Assembly: GCA_963578885.1 (NCBI GenBank)
Contig: CAUZEQ010000083.1
Span: 1 to 16,419 of the forward strand
Length of the DNA stretch: 16,419 nt
Direction of reading: 5' to 3'
Source of the DNA: UBA8437 sp963578885
GTDB taxonomy: Bacteria > Planctomycetota > Planctomycetia > Planctomycetales > Planctomycetaceae
A program made the position numbers and the translations under genes. Below are positions 1 through 9,254 of the stretch, piece after piece; the first letter of the stretch is position 1, and every line of letters starts with the position of its first letter. The notes under the pieces are model-generated. The model had not been told where the DNA came from, did no database searches, and saw nothing but the letters and a program-made list of their open reading frames with translations.

Positions 1-33
1 CTCCCACTCCCCACCACCACCCATCACCCCGTA

Positions 34-86
34 GCCCCTGCCGCAGGCGGGGCCGCCCTGATTCAGCCCGGGGTGGAAACCCCGGG
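34..86 (-). terminator. Two GC-rich hairpins after the giant operon, candidate terminator
   Basis: Two stem-loops follow the stop codon of the 1870-residue gene. The nearer one is a perfect 8-bp stem, CCCGGGGT (67-74) with ACCCCGGG (79-86), around a 4-nt loop. The farther one is GCCCC-GCC (34-42, one bulged T at 39) paired with GGC-GGGGC (46-53) around loop GCA. Their position, 31 nt and more past the stop, fits transcription termination or 3'-end protection. Neither is followed by a U-tract on the minus strand, so this is not a textbook intrinsic terminator. They could instead be copies of a dispersed intergenic palindrome. Confidence 0.4.
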
Positions 87-105
87 ACTAGTCGGTTCCG
101 GCTGC

Positions 106-137
106 CTACGGTGTCGGCTACGGTGTCGGCTGCGGTT
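106..137. repeat. 12-bp tandem repeat across the stop codon of the giant gene
   Basis: The unit CTACGGTGTCGG occurs twice in perfect tandem (106-117 and 118-129), followed by a degenerate third copy starting CTGCGGTTTTGG. On the minus strand each perfect copy reads CCG ACA CCG TAG. The gene therefore ends at TAG (118-120) and meets a second in-frame TAG (106-108) four codons later. In the coding part the corresponding codon is CAG (Gln), so the stop looks like a CAG-to-TAG change in a repeat encoding Gln-Pro-Thr-Pro. Confidence 0.85.
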
Positions 138-3100
138 TTGGGTTGGGCTGAGATTCCCGGCGTGCCCGTATCAGGAACACGGCTGCCATAACGGTGGCGA
201 GGCCGAAGCCGAGTGCTCCGGCGATGCCGGCCAGCCACCAGGTCAGTCCGATCAGCAGCCAGGCCACGCTATCGTTGCGGCGGATCCACTGCTTGGTCCG
301 AGATCGCTGCAGCCGCGGAAATCCCCACGCAACCAGGCCGGCCAGGGTACTTGAGATGAGGATCTGCCAGGCGATCCACCAGGGTGACGTCGAGTTGGCT
401 GCCGTGGTGGTGGTGGGGATGTTTGCGCGGTTACTGCGTGAGGGAGTTGTCGATGTTCCCTCAGGCTGTGTCGCCGGGTCCGGGACCGATGTCGAGGGTA
501 TGTTGCGCGACAGGCTCCAGTTGGGTCCATCGAGTCTCCAGAGCGTGGCCAGTCCATCGGCATCGAACTCGTCGCGGACGAGGCTGTCGGGCCAGGCATC
601 CAATTGCGTGACATCACCATCGGGTACCCAGTCGATCTGGCCGGGCAGCACCAGCAGCCGCTGGCGGATTTGTCGACCCGAGACCAGGGGCAGGGGTGGA
701 GTCCAGCGATCGGCGGCGGGGACATCGGGGAGCACAGCGTCGAGCGTGATCCCGCTGACGCTCTGGAAGTCTGCCTCAATCCGTCCATCCTCGACCGACT
801 GCGAGTCGGGTACCGGCTGCCAGCGAAGCGGGTTCTCGGCTCCATTGACGGCCAGCAGCGCCGATTCGACTCTGACCATCAGGGGCCCGTTGGGCCGGGG
901 TCCGGGCAGGGGCAGGGTCCGCGCCTGCAGCAGCCAGGGTCCGCTGGGATCCGGCTGCAGGCGAAACACCAGTTGGATCGGTGCCGGCAGTGCCTTGCGG
1001 CTGACTCGGAATTCGACCTGTTCGGAGTTTTCCGGCAGAGCGAAGCGTCCGGCGAGCACCTGGCGGGCGTCGACGGGCGAATTGGCATCGTCGGTGGGAG
1101 TCAGGGGCGTGGCCCCGATCACCGCCACGGCCAGCTGCGGAGCGTGGTAGAGGCTGAGTGTTCTCGAGGTCGTTTCGGCATCATCAAACACCAGCTTGGG
1201 CAACAAGACGTTCTGGGGCACGACCAGAGGCAACTCACCCTGGATCGTGATGTTCTGAATCCCCTCCTGCGTTTCTTCTTCGGAGAGGTTGGCGTCCTTG
1301 AGGTACAGCACCAGCCGATTGCCGACACGGGCACTGCGGGCCAGGCGTTCGGCTCCGTCCTGTTGCTGGATGCTGACGGAGGTGATCTTGAGGCGGGGGT
1401 CAATGGTCAGAGAATGGTGAAAGACCGAGGATCCGGTCGTGCGGGCCGTGGCGGTGATGGTCAACTCCATGCGCTCGTGACCGATGTGCAGGAATTGTTC
1501 AACCCGGACAACCCGCCTGGGTCTCAGCGGCTGGACTTCGACGGCGATTCCCAGCGGTCGATCGAGTGACCAGGCCAGCGTGGCGAGCGGCTGCGGTGTT
1601 GGCTGCGGTGGGTCCTTGAGTGACGGGTCAGCCGGGTCTGAGGTGTCCGAAGGTTTGGCCGGGGCTGTCGGGTCCAGCGGATCGGGCTGGTCGGTTCCCG
1701 TGCCGATCCAGTCTCGAGTGAATTCCGCGACATCGATGGCGGTGGCTCCCTCGGGTGCCGGGGTGACTCCGGTCAGTTGAAATCCTCCGGCGGGATTCAG
1801 CCCCAGTCTCAGCGGTACTGCGACGACGGGGACCGGTGGTGCGCCGTGTGCGAGGGTGACGAGGGGTTGGATGGTGAGCCGAGAGTTTTCGGCGGTCAGT
1901 GGCAGGCGTCCGACGAGTCGGATTTCGAAGTCATCGGTCTGCGGCGTTGCGAATTCCACGACAAGCAGCTGACGTCCGGACTGGTTGGGGAGTGACCGGA
2001 TTGTGAGCAGATCGGGCGCGGAGATGTCTCCGGGTCGGAACAGGAGTTGTTCGGGCAGCGCGAGCGTGATGAAGCTCAGTGAGCCGCCGCTGACCGCCAC
2101 CGGCAGCCGGTATTCGAGCTGTGATTCGAGTGGGTGTACGACGACTCGGCAGAGTGGAGCGACGGTGACGGTCGGCCTGGGGGCCGTCACGTCGGCGGCC
2201 GGATCGCTGGTCCACTCGATTCTGAGTCGTCGACCGGCACCCAGCAGGAAGTGCCCCATCATTGAATCGACCGCGATCGCTGCGGGTACCGCGACTCGTG
2301 GCGGATTCGCCGGCAGCACCAGTTGGAGTCTCCCGGTCAGGACGCGAGGGATCGACAGGTCGATGCGGCCTCCCCGGGGAGTCGTCTTCACCGTGGGCCG
2401 CAGGTCGAGTTCGATTCGGTCGACTCGCGGCGTGTCGGAGTCCGAGGGCGGCAGGTCCAGCAGCAGGGTCTTTCCGTCGTCGGCTCGAGCCAGCGGGTGT
2501 CTGAGGGTGTTGACCCGGCAGGCATCGGGTCCGAGGTTGACTCCATCGACGGGCAGGACCACGCGCACGGGGGCGTCGGTGGCGGTGATGACCGCTTCGA
2601 TGGTGGCCTTCAGCCCGATCGATCCATCCGGGCCGAAGGTCGCGGTGTACTCGGCCTGCCGCAGCATCACTCCGCTGTCGGAATCACCCAGCCGTCGCTC
2701 GGCCTTCAGGGACTCGAGCAGGATCGGGCGAACGAAGGCGAAGGGGACCACGCTTGAGGGTCGGCCATCGGCATCGACGGGCAGCAGGACGTCGGGCCGA
2801 CCTGCCAGAGGTGTCCGCGGCGGTGCGGGAGCTGTCCGGGGGGGGGCCTGTGCGGCGGCGTGTGAGAGTCCGGCGACGGCCAGCAGGATTCCGAGCCCGG
2901 TCGGGAGTCCGCGGTAGGTCCGCGTCGATCCCAGTGACGCCTCGTCGATGTCCTCTGCGGAGCTCGGCCATCTCGAGAGCGGTTGTCGACGCCACAGTGA
3001 CACGGGGAGCAGCAGCAGGAGCCAACAGGCTGCCAGCGCGGCTCCGCTCAACAGCGTCCAGGGGGCAGGGACCCACCAGCTCAGCAGCACCAGCATGGCC

Positions 3101-5730
3101 AGGCCACCCGAGGTCCAGCGGGCATCGAGTCGGCGACTGGTCAGCCGACAACAGCCTCCCGCGATCAGTACCACCGCCAGCACCAGCCAGCCCAGTGCCG
3201 CCAGACGATCGTGCCGCACCAGGCTCACGGGCAACTCGTGGGGAGCCGATTTCAGGCTGGTCCGCCGCCGGTCCCAGTCGCTGGGGTCTCCGGCTGAGGC
3301 TGTTGAGCCCTCGACAAGCTGCCACCAGTCCCAGGGCGAGAGCGGGTTGAAGAGTGCGTGATGCGGACCTCGACCCAGCGGTCCCAGCAGCCGGGCACTC
3401 CAATGTCCGTTCGGAGGCATGCCGTGTTCTGTGAGCAGACCCGGGGTCGCGGTCACGACCTGGTCGGGGGCCGCCGCCACCTCCCATGTGAATGCGACAT
3501 CCATTTCGAGTTGCGGAAAGGGGATGGACCGCCCGGAGACCAGGAAGGCGGTTGCTGCTGGAGTGGTGTATCGGATTTCGATGCTTCTCAGCACACCCTG
3601 TTCGAGCGGAGGAATCGAGACACTCGGACCATCCGATCCGGCACCGGCCACCTGCCCGTTGACCAGGACGGCCTCGAGACGTGCCGGGTCGGGCAGTTGA
3701 AATCGGAAGGCGCGACGGAAGCTGCCGCCGGAGAAAGTGATGACAGCCGAGTGGTGATCGAGATCGGCGTCGATGGGCGCCAGGCGGGTGAGCACACGCA
3801 TCGCGATGGCTCGGCCACTGCCGGCCTCGCTGTTGCCGTCGCCGGTCTCGGTGGTCTCGGTATCGGAGTCGACAGCAGTTTCGGCAGTTGGAGCGGATGT
3901 CGTCGGTTTGTTGGGCGTGGGGGCAGGGCTGAGCCGCTGGTCAGGCTCCGGCGGCGCGTCCGGCGACCAGCGGAACAGTCCTCCGGCCGCCGATTCGGTC
4001 ACCGCCTCGAAACTGGCAAACCCCGACCACGGATCGCCCAGGGTTTCGGGCCGGATCGGCTGCAGGCGTCCGGGGGTCGCTTCGCCCAGCCGGGTGCCCG
4101 TCAGTGGCACCGCCGCGGCGAGGACCAGCCGGTGCCGGTCACAATCGAGCGGTTCGACCAGGGGCAGGTCGCTGACATCGAGTTCGCTGCCGGCGCGGCT
4201 GAGTCGCACCATCAGCGGGCGGGTCGAGGTGGTGTCGACGGCATCGGACCACTCGATGATCAACTGCTGGCGGTTGCCGGCCATCGCGATCGTCCGCCAT
4301 TCGATCCGCACCGCGGGGTCGACCGGACGCAGATCGACGATGTTCCAGCCGGGGGCCAGTACCGCTCGTGTGGAAAACGAAGCGCCCGAAGTGGCCGACC
4401 AGGCAATTTCCGCCGAGGCGGTCCAGCCCGACTGGTCCCGGTCGATCCGGGCCAGGACATCGGCGGCGAGAGATCGTTGTGGCTGGCCGACGACGAGTTG
4501 CAGCGAGGTAATGGCGGCGATTTGGCGGAACGTGAAGCGACGTCCACCGACGGAGTCAGCGGTCTGCTTCCAGCCCACCACCTGAAACGTCTTCAACTCG
4601 AGCGGTTCTTTGACGCTGAGCGTGAGGTCTGGTCGAGGGGCTTCGAGCGGGTTGCCGATCGGCCGGGTGCCCGAGACGGAGACTTGTGGCAGCCGCCAGG
4701 CCCCACCGGGCCGAATATCGGCTTCGAGCGTGACCTGCAGCGTCCGCGACGGGCTGGCCACGGCATGCGGCAGCGGGTCGGGCAGGGTGATTTTCCAGGA
4801 CTGGGGTCCGCTCGAGGTCACTCGGCGGGCCTGGACCGGCGCTCCGTCGTAGAGAATCGACTCAACCCGGACCTGGGCCGGCATCGTCAGCACCAGCTCG
4901 CGGGTCGCCTGCCCGGTACGTTCGAAGACCAATTCGGTGACGATGCGGGCTCCGCTGATGGAAATCTCGCAGCTGCTGCTTTGCCTGAGCAGGAGCCGTG
5001 TGGGTGAGGCCGGGGCCGCGGTGGGTGCCTGGTCGACGACGAGTTGGCAGTGGGTGCGTCGTCCCAGGTCCAGCCGCACCCGACGGTGCCCCTCGGGAAC
5101 AGCCGGCAGCAGCGTGGCGATCTCCCGGGAGATCTGCCCCTCGGAGGAGCTCAGCCGGTACCCCGACGGCAGATCGAGGACCAGTGAGGTCTGCACGGCG
5201 GGGGCGAGCGAGAGGTCGAAATCGACGAGCGAGACGATCTTGCGACCGGGCAGCGACCAGTTTCCGGTGACGGTGCTGGTTCCCGGTGGTGCGACGATGA
5301 CCACGTTTCCCGAGGCGGTTGTGCCCCACGAGGGGGTCTTGCCGTTTTGCTGAAGCGACTCGATCGCCAGCCCCAGCGGCGCCAGGGGAACCGTCACGGG
5401 TGCCGGGGTGTTGTTGACGAGTTGAAAGGTGAGTCGTCCTTCGCGGAGCCGGATGCCGTCGATGCGGGCCGAGTAGCTGGCTGACTGGATCCAGGCGGAC
5501 CGGGGCCGGGACCGCAAGCGGGTGAGGTCACCCAGCAGTTGGAAGTACTCACGTCGGGGTACGGCTTGCCAGGGCCCGGCCGGCCAATCGGCGGCACGCG
5601 ACTCGTCGACGGCACGCACCCGGGACGTGTCGGTGAGCAGTTGTTGAGCGGAGGCCTGGGGACCGGTTCCGGCCACCACGCCGGCAGCCAGGGTTGACCA
5701 CAGCCACCAGGCTAGTGATCGGCGAGTCAT
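118..5730 (-). CDS. Giant exported membrane protein, apparent fusion of two modules (1870 aa)
   Basis: Unrecognised family; I can name no enzyme domain. The start ATG overlaps the TGA of the upstream gene (ATGA, 5727-5730), which indicates translational coupling. Residues 1-29 form a signal peptide with a basic start (TRR), a Trp/Leu-rich core and a likely cut after ASA|Q. Residues 30-840 are long, beta-strand-like and polar, interrupted by a Pro/Thr/Glu-rich linker near 595-642. Membrane helices follow at about 841-862, 875-895 and 895-912. A fourth hydrophobic segment at about 940-958 ends in AAAQ, like a signal peptide. A second beta-rich extracytoplasmic region follows, with linkers near 1343-1381 (Asp/Pro-rich) and 1740-1780 (Ser/Thr-rich). 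Helices at about 1781-1802 and 1819-1853 end in a basic tail. Four helices between the halves would put both large regions outside the cytoplasmic membrane. No catalytic motif was noticed, so a structural or scaffold role is inferred only. Its partner is probably the coupled upstream protein. Confidence 0.85.
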   Translation of the reverse strand: MTRRSLAWWLWSTLAAGVVAGTGPQASAQQLLTDTSRVRAVDESRAADWPAGPWQAVPRREYFQLLGDLTRLRSRPRSAWIQSASYSARIDGIRLREGRLTFQLVNNTPAPVTVPLAPLGLAIESLQQNGKTPSWGTTASGNVVIVAPPGTSTVTGNWSLPGRKIVSLVDFDLSLAPAVQTSLVLDLPSGYRLSSSEGQISREIATLLPAVPEGHRRVRLDLGRRTHCQLVVDQAPTAAPASPTRLLLRQSSSCEISISGARIVTELVFERTGQATRELVLTMPAQVRVESILYDGAPVQARRVTSSGPQSWKITLPDPLPHAVASPSRTLQVTLEADIRPGGAWRLPQVSVSGTRPIGNPLEAPRPDLTLSVKEPLELKTFQVVGWKQTADSVGGRRFTFRQIAAITSLQLVVGQPQRSLAADVLARIDRDQSGWTASAEIAWSATSGASFSTRAVLAPGWNIVDLRPVDPAVRIEWRTIAMAGNRQQLIIEWSDAVDTTSTRPLMVRLSRAGSELDVSDLPLVEPLDCDRHRLVLAAAVPLTGTRLGEATPGRLQPIRPETLGDPWSGFASFEAVTESAAGGLFRWSPDAPPEPDQRLSPAPTPNKPTTSAPTAETAVDSDTETTETGDGNSEAGSGRAIAMRVLTRLAPIDADLDHHSAVITFSGGSFRRAFRFQLPDPARLEAVLVNGQVAGAGSDGPSVSIPPLEQGVLRSIEIRYTTPAATAFLVSGRSIPFPQLEMDVAFTWEVAAAPDQVVTATPGLLTEHGMPPNGHWSARLLGPLGRGPHHALFNPLSPWDWWQLVEGSTASAGDPSDWDRRRTSLKSAPHELPVSLVRHDRLAALGWLVLAVVLIAGGCCRLTSRRLDARWTSGGLAMLVLLSWWVPAPWTLLSGAALAACWLLLLLPVSLWRRQPLSRWPSSAEDIDEASLGSTRTYRGLPTGLGILLAVAGLSHAAAQAPPRTAPAPPRTPLAGRPDVLLPVDADGRPSSVVPFAFVRPILLESLKAERRLGDSDSGVMLRQAEYTATFGPDGSIGLKATIEAVITATDAPVRVVLPVDGVNLGPDACRVNTLRHPLARADDGKTLLLDLPPSDSDTPRVDRIELDLRPTVKTTPRGGRIDLSIPRVLTGRLQLVLPANPPRVAVPAAIAVDSMMGHFLLGAGRRLRIEWTSDPAADVTAPRPTVTVAPLCRVVVHPLESQLEYRLPVAVSGGSLSFITLALPEQLLFRPGDISAPDLLTIRSLPNQSGRQLLVVEFATPQTDDFEIRLVGRLPLTAENSRLTIQPLVTLAHGAPPVPVVAVPLRLGLNPAGGFQLTGVTPAPEGATAIDVAEFTRDWIGTGTDQPDPLDPTAPAKPSDTSDPADPSLKDPPQPTPQPLATLAWSLDRPLGIAVEVQPLRPRRVVRVEQFLHIGHERMELTITATARTTGSSVFHHSLTIDPRLKITSVSIQQQDGAERLARSARVGNRLVLYLKDANLSEEETQEGIQNITIQGELPLVVPQNVLLPKLVFDDAETTSRTLSLYHAPQLAVAVIGATPLTPTDDANSPVDARQVLAGRFALPENSEQVEFRVSRKALPAPIQLVFRLQPDPSGPWLLQARTLPLPGPRPNGPLMVRVESALLAVNGAENPLRWQPVPDSQSVEDGRIEADFQSVSGITLDAVLPDVPAADRWTPPLPLVSGRQIRQRLLVLPGQIDWVPDGDVTQLDAWPDSLVRDEFDADGLATLWRLDGPNWSLSRNIPSTSVPDPATQPEGTSTTPSRSNRANIPTTTTAANSTSPWWIAWQILISSTLAGLVAWGFPRLQRSRTKQWIRRNDSVAWLLIGLTWWLAGIAGALGFGLATVMAAVFLIRARRESQPNPKPQPTP
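2838..2846. repeat. Homopolymer tract of nine G inside the giant gene
   Basis: Nine consecutive G on the plus strand give nine C in the coding strand, within codons for Ala-Pro-Pro-Arg (residues about 960-963 of the 1870-residue protein). The tract sits directly after the internal signal-peptide-like helix and before the second extracytoplasmic half. A slip of one base would end the protein near the joint between its two modules. The reading frame is intact as given. Confidence 0.9.
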
Positions 5731-8700
5731 CCCTGTGCCCCCGAATCCAGCAAAGCCTCAACATCAGCCTGCTCGAGGGGCACAGGTGCGGGTGGTGGGG
5801 CATGAATGGCGGTCGAGGGTGCTCGGCCTCCGGGCTGGGCCGCCAGGCTGATTTCAGCTGAGGATCCCTGGAGTCGGCTGGCGGCTGTGAGTGACACCAG
5901 GTCGATCGAGGGACGTCGGCCGAAGCGTCGATGCAGAATCGCGGCCAGCGTGGCCAGGGTCAGGCCTAGCACCGCCGGCTGCAACAGCAGCGTGATCGGT
6001 TCGGCCAGCCACAGTGCCGAGACGGCCACGACGAACCCGACGGCCAGGAACGTGATCGCATGCCGGGTGCCGGGGATGTAGAGCAGCACGAGGCCGGCCG
6101 CCAGAGCCAGCCCGGCGCCCAGCAGGACCAAGCTCCATTGCGAGATCGAGCGGATGCTGAATTGGTCGGGCGGACCGTAATTGGTAAAGACGTAGGCGTT
6201 TCCGAGGGTAGTTGCCGGCAGGTTGGGAGAGTGACCTGGAACGGCGAGCCAATCGGCGGCGCGGTCGAAGCCGCTGTCGGACTCGCGTGCGAAATGCAGC
6301 ATCTGCCACTTCCAGCTGAAGCGGGCTGCGTGGCCGCGTGCGCCGCTGAGCAGGTGCTGGCCGACCGGGAGATGGACCTGCCAGAGAGTCTCGGCCACGT
6401 GGACGGTCTCGGCCAGCCGCGGTGCCACCAGGCTGTGCCGTCCCGAGAGGATCCCGGATTCGGAGTGGCCGCTGACCCGGTAGTCAACCTGCAGCAGGTG
6501 GTCACTTCCCCGAGCGAATCTCGAGACATCGAGCCGGAACTCGGTGCCACCGCCTGGTGTGACGGTCTGCCGGAAGTGGTCGCTGGAGAGCGGTTGACCG
6601 TCCCAGCTGAACAGCGGTGGGCGATTCATCCGTACCTCTGCGGGGAACGTCAGTGCGAGGGTCGTGATCTGGCCCTTGATGTGATAGCAGGCCCAGGCCT
6701 GGGCGATTCCCTTGTCGACGTCCTCGATCACCTGGGCGATGGCGACCCGGGGAACGGTGAAGCGGTGCGAGTCGGCCAAGTCGCCCAATCGCAGTGCGAG
6801 GTCGACCTGGGCGGGCGATCCGGCGGCTCGCCAGACCGGCCGGTTCTCGAGGTCGAGTTCCGACTTCCACGTTGTTGAGTCGAGCACCACATCGATGCCA
6901 CCTCCACCGATCAGTTCGAAGCGGGTCGATGCAAAGGCCGCGTCGGTGCTTTGCAGAAGCGGGATCGGGACCGGCACCGACGTGATCGCGTAGATCTGGG
7001 GTGCCGGCAGTTCGAAGTCGGCCAGGATGCGGAAGGACCCGAGTCGCTCCTCGTCGAGTTGAATGTCGGCCTGTTGCTGGGTGCCGACCTCGATCCCCGG
7101 TCGAGCCTCCAGCGGGATCGGATCGGAGTTGGGATCGGCTTGCAGTCGGAAGGAGATCTTCACGTCCTGCAGCGGCCTGGGGACCATCAGCTTGACCGAG
7201 CCAATCCGAGCGTACTGGACCTGGTAGACCATCTCCTGGGTGACCAGCAGCTTGCCGTCGGAGTAGCTGGCGACGACCGAGGAGTCGGTGGTGATCCGCC
7301 GGGGCTGGGGAATCACCCGGGCCTGGAAGCTGGCGACGCCGGGTGCGAGCCGGAAGTAGTCGTCGGCTCCGACGAGGCCGTCCTTGAGTTCTTCGGGGAG
7401 GGTGATCAGTTGTTTGAGTTGAGCCGAGAGTGGTCGGGTGGTGGTTTCGTCGGCAGCGGTGAGTTCGCTGTCGACGTTGATCGCTCGACCGACAACCAGA
7501 ATCGGTTGGGGAGGAGTGGGTGCCTTGAGTTCCGGCAGAGTCAGCTGTACGGCGTCGCTGCCGCGGATCGCCCGGCTGGCCTTGAAGCGGACGGCGAAGC
7601 GACCGTCGGCGGAACTCTGCCGCGCGGCCAGCCCGACCCTCAACATCTGGCTCTGATCGTCGTAGCGGAACTGCAACTCGGGAGATTCGGCGACGGCCAC
7701 CTGCCATCCCTGTTCAGTCCAACCCGGCCAGTGGAATTCGAAGGCCTCGATCGCACCACGAAAGACCTGGGCCCGCGGGATGTCGATGATCAGTTCGGCG
7801 GACGATTCGGAGAGTTTCAGGAACAGCTGTGGCTCGGCGACGAAGCGGGGTTGGATTTCGACGAGATCGAATTCCAGGCGGAAGGGTTGTCGGAGGATCT
7901 CCCAGGCACTGGCGACGTCGTCGCCGAAGAGAGTGGTGAGGTTCGGGGTGCGGGGCAGTCCGCGGACGTTGATCCGGTGGACGAAGCGGCCGAGCTTGCG
8001 GGTGCTGCGGTAGTTGTCGAGCAGCTTCAAGGCGACGTGGCCAGTCTGGTAACGAGCTCCCTCGACGTGGAACCCATCGAGCACCAGCGGTTTGCCTGGT
8101 GAGGGAAACTCGCCCTGCAGCGTCCAGTGGATCTCGATCGGTTCCCCCGCGGCGTCGGTATTCCCGTCGACCAGCGGCAGATGGACTCGGCCGGGTTCGT
8201 CGGGATCGATCTGCGGGTCCTGGATCGCGTCGCCCTTGACATCGACCAGGCGGTAGCCGGTGGGCAGGTTGACGGTGATCGTATCGGGGCGTCCCTTGAG
8301 GACCCGGATGTGCTGCACCGTCTTGAGCACGACGGCGTCGGTGTTGGGTTCGACGGCGACGGCGATCGAGGAGGCCAGTACGGTGTCGTCGTCGTCGGTG
8401 GCCGTGGATCTCCACGAGACGTCCACCCGGTCACCGACTCCGTGAACCTCGATCCGCGTCGACCCTCCGTCAGCGGCCCGGGTGCTGGCCTGCCCGTGAC
8501 CTTCGGCTGTGCTGACTCGCAGCGGGTCGCCGGGCACCACCAGCACCAGGTTGGTCCCGGCGGCTGGGGGTGTCGGAAGTGCCAGTTGGAGTCGTCGGCC
8601 GGGGTGTTCACGGAGCACCGGAACACTGAGCCGAAAGGACAACTCGTGCAGGCCCTGTCCCTTGAGCCACCAGCGGAGCCCGTCGCCCGGGTCGGACTTC

Positions 8701-9254
8701 CTGGTGTCCGGCCGAGATTGTCCCGGGCCGCGGTATGTGACCTTGGAGGCCAGCACGGTGTTGCCACTCCTCATTCTCAACACCACCGGTACCCATTCGT
8801 CGTTGCGCTGAACGCGGATCTCGACTTTGGCGTCCAGCAACGCGTGGTCCCCTTGCACGCGACCCTCGAGTGAGACGCTGGTGACGTGCATCGGAGGTGC
8901 CTGCTGGCTGGTTTGCCAGCGGAGGAATTCCTTCCAGATGTCGCCGGGGACCGGGACCCGCTCTCCGTTGGGACCCGGCAGGAAGATCCAGTCGCCGTCC
9001 TCGGCCGTCCGCGGCCTGGCGGGTGTGAGGGGCTTGGTCGGCTTGGTGGGCCTTGTCGACAAAGGGGTCTTGGTGGCCGGAGGTTTGGACTTGGGGGTCG
9101 GGGGTGCCGTTTTTTGCGCAGCGGCAGGGCGGGCCGCCGGCTGGGTCGTCCTCTGAGCCACTGCGGCGTCGACGGCCAGGAGGCAGACTGTCAGGAGCAG
9201 CCAGGGGCTCGGGGTTGTGAGGCGCAGAACGCGTCGCGGCGAAGGGAATTGCAT
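5727..9254 (-). CDS. Large exported membrane protein with a three-helix C-terminal anchor (1175 aa)
   Basis: Unrecognised family. The frame is open up to a GTG at 9329, but I chose the ATG at 9254 because it puts a good signal peptide at the N-terminus: PRR, a hydrophobic core PWLLLTVCLLAVDAA, and a likely cut at AVA|Q near residue 34. A Pro/Thr/Lys-rich linker follows (about 35-90), then the segment GERVPVPGDIWKEFLRW. A long beta-rich extracytoplasmic region reaches about residue 1030. Three membrane helices lie at about 1038-1060, 1064-1084 and 1088-1108. They are followed by a basic stretch (HRRFGRRPS) and a tail of about 65 residues, probably cytoplasmic. The stop TGA overlaps the start of the 1870-residue gene by 4 nt, so the two products are probably made together in a fixed ratio and may form a complex. 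The gene lies 118 nt downstream of the phosphatase. No catalytic motif was found; an envelope structural role is a guess. Confidence 0.85.
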   Translation of the reverse strand: MQFPSPRRVLRLTTPSPWLLLTVCLLAVDAAVAQRTTQPAARPAAAQKTAPPTPKSKPPATKTPLSTRPTKPTKPLTPARPRTAEDGDWIFLPGPNGERVPVPGDIWKEFLRWQTSQQAPPMHVTSVSLEGRVQGDHALLDAKVEIRVQRNDEWVPVVLRMRSGNTVLASKVTYRGPGQSRPDTRKSDPGDGLRWWLKGQGLHELSFRLSVPVLREHPGRRLQLALPTPPAAGTNLVLVVPGDPLRVSTAEGHGQASTRAADGGSTRIEVHGVGDRVDVSWRSTATDDDDTVLASSIAVAVEPNTDAVVLKTVQHIRVLKGRPDTITVNLPTGYRLVDVKGDAIQDPQIDPDEPGRVHLPLVDGNTDAAGEPIEIHWTLQGEFPSPGKPLVLDGFHVEGARYQTGHVALKLLDNYRSTRKLGRFVHRINVRGLPRTPNLTTLFGDDVASAWEILRQPFRLEFDLVEIQPRFVAEPQLFLKLSESSAELIIDIPRAQVFRGAIEAFEFHWPGWTEQGWQVAVAESPELQFRYDDQSQMLRVGLAARQSSADGRFAVRFKASRAIRGSDAVQLTLPELKAPTPPQPILVVGRAINVDSELTAADETTTRPLSAQLKQLITLPEELKDGLVGADDYFRLAPGVASFQARVIPQPRRITTDSSVVASYSDGKLLVTQEMVYQVQYARIGSVKLMVPRPLQDVKISFRLQADPNSDPIPLEARPGIEVGTQQQADIQLDEERLGSFRILADFELPAPQIYAITSVPVPIPLLQSTDAAFASTRFELIGGGGIDVVLDSTTWKSELDLENRPVWRAAGSPAQVDLALRLGDLADSHRFTVPRVAIAQVIEDVDKGIAQAWACYHIKGQITTLALTFPAEVRMNRPPLFSWDGQPLSSDHFRQTVTPGGGTEFRLDVSRFARGSDHLLQVDYRVSGHSESGILSGRHSLVAPRLAETVHVAETLWQVHLPVGQHLLSGARGHAARFSWKWQMLHFARESDSGFDRAADWLAVPGHSPNLPATTLGNAYVFTNYGPPDQFSIRSISQWSLVLLGAGLALAAGLVLLYIPGTRHAITFLAVGFVVAVSALWLAEPITLLLQPAVLGLTLATLAAILHRRFGRRPSIDLVSLTAASRLQGSSAEISLAAQPGGRAPSTAIHAPPPAPVPLEQADVEALLDSGAQG

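Noticed and set aside
3358..5007. Long plus-strand open frame of 549 codons opposite the giant gene
   Set aside because: It is antisense to the 1870-residue protein, rich in Arg/Gly/Asp with no domain, signal or membrane pattern; such frames are common opposite genes in GC-rich DNA.
6951..8102. Plus-strand frame of 383 codons opposite the 1175-residue gene
   Set aside because: Low-complexity Val/Gly/Asp-rich translation mirroring the sense codons; no recognisable motif and no separate gene signals.
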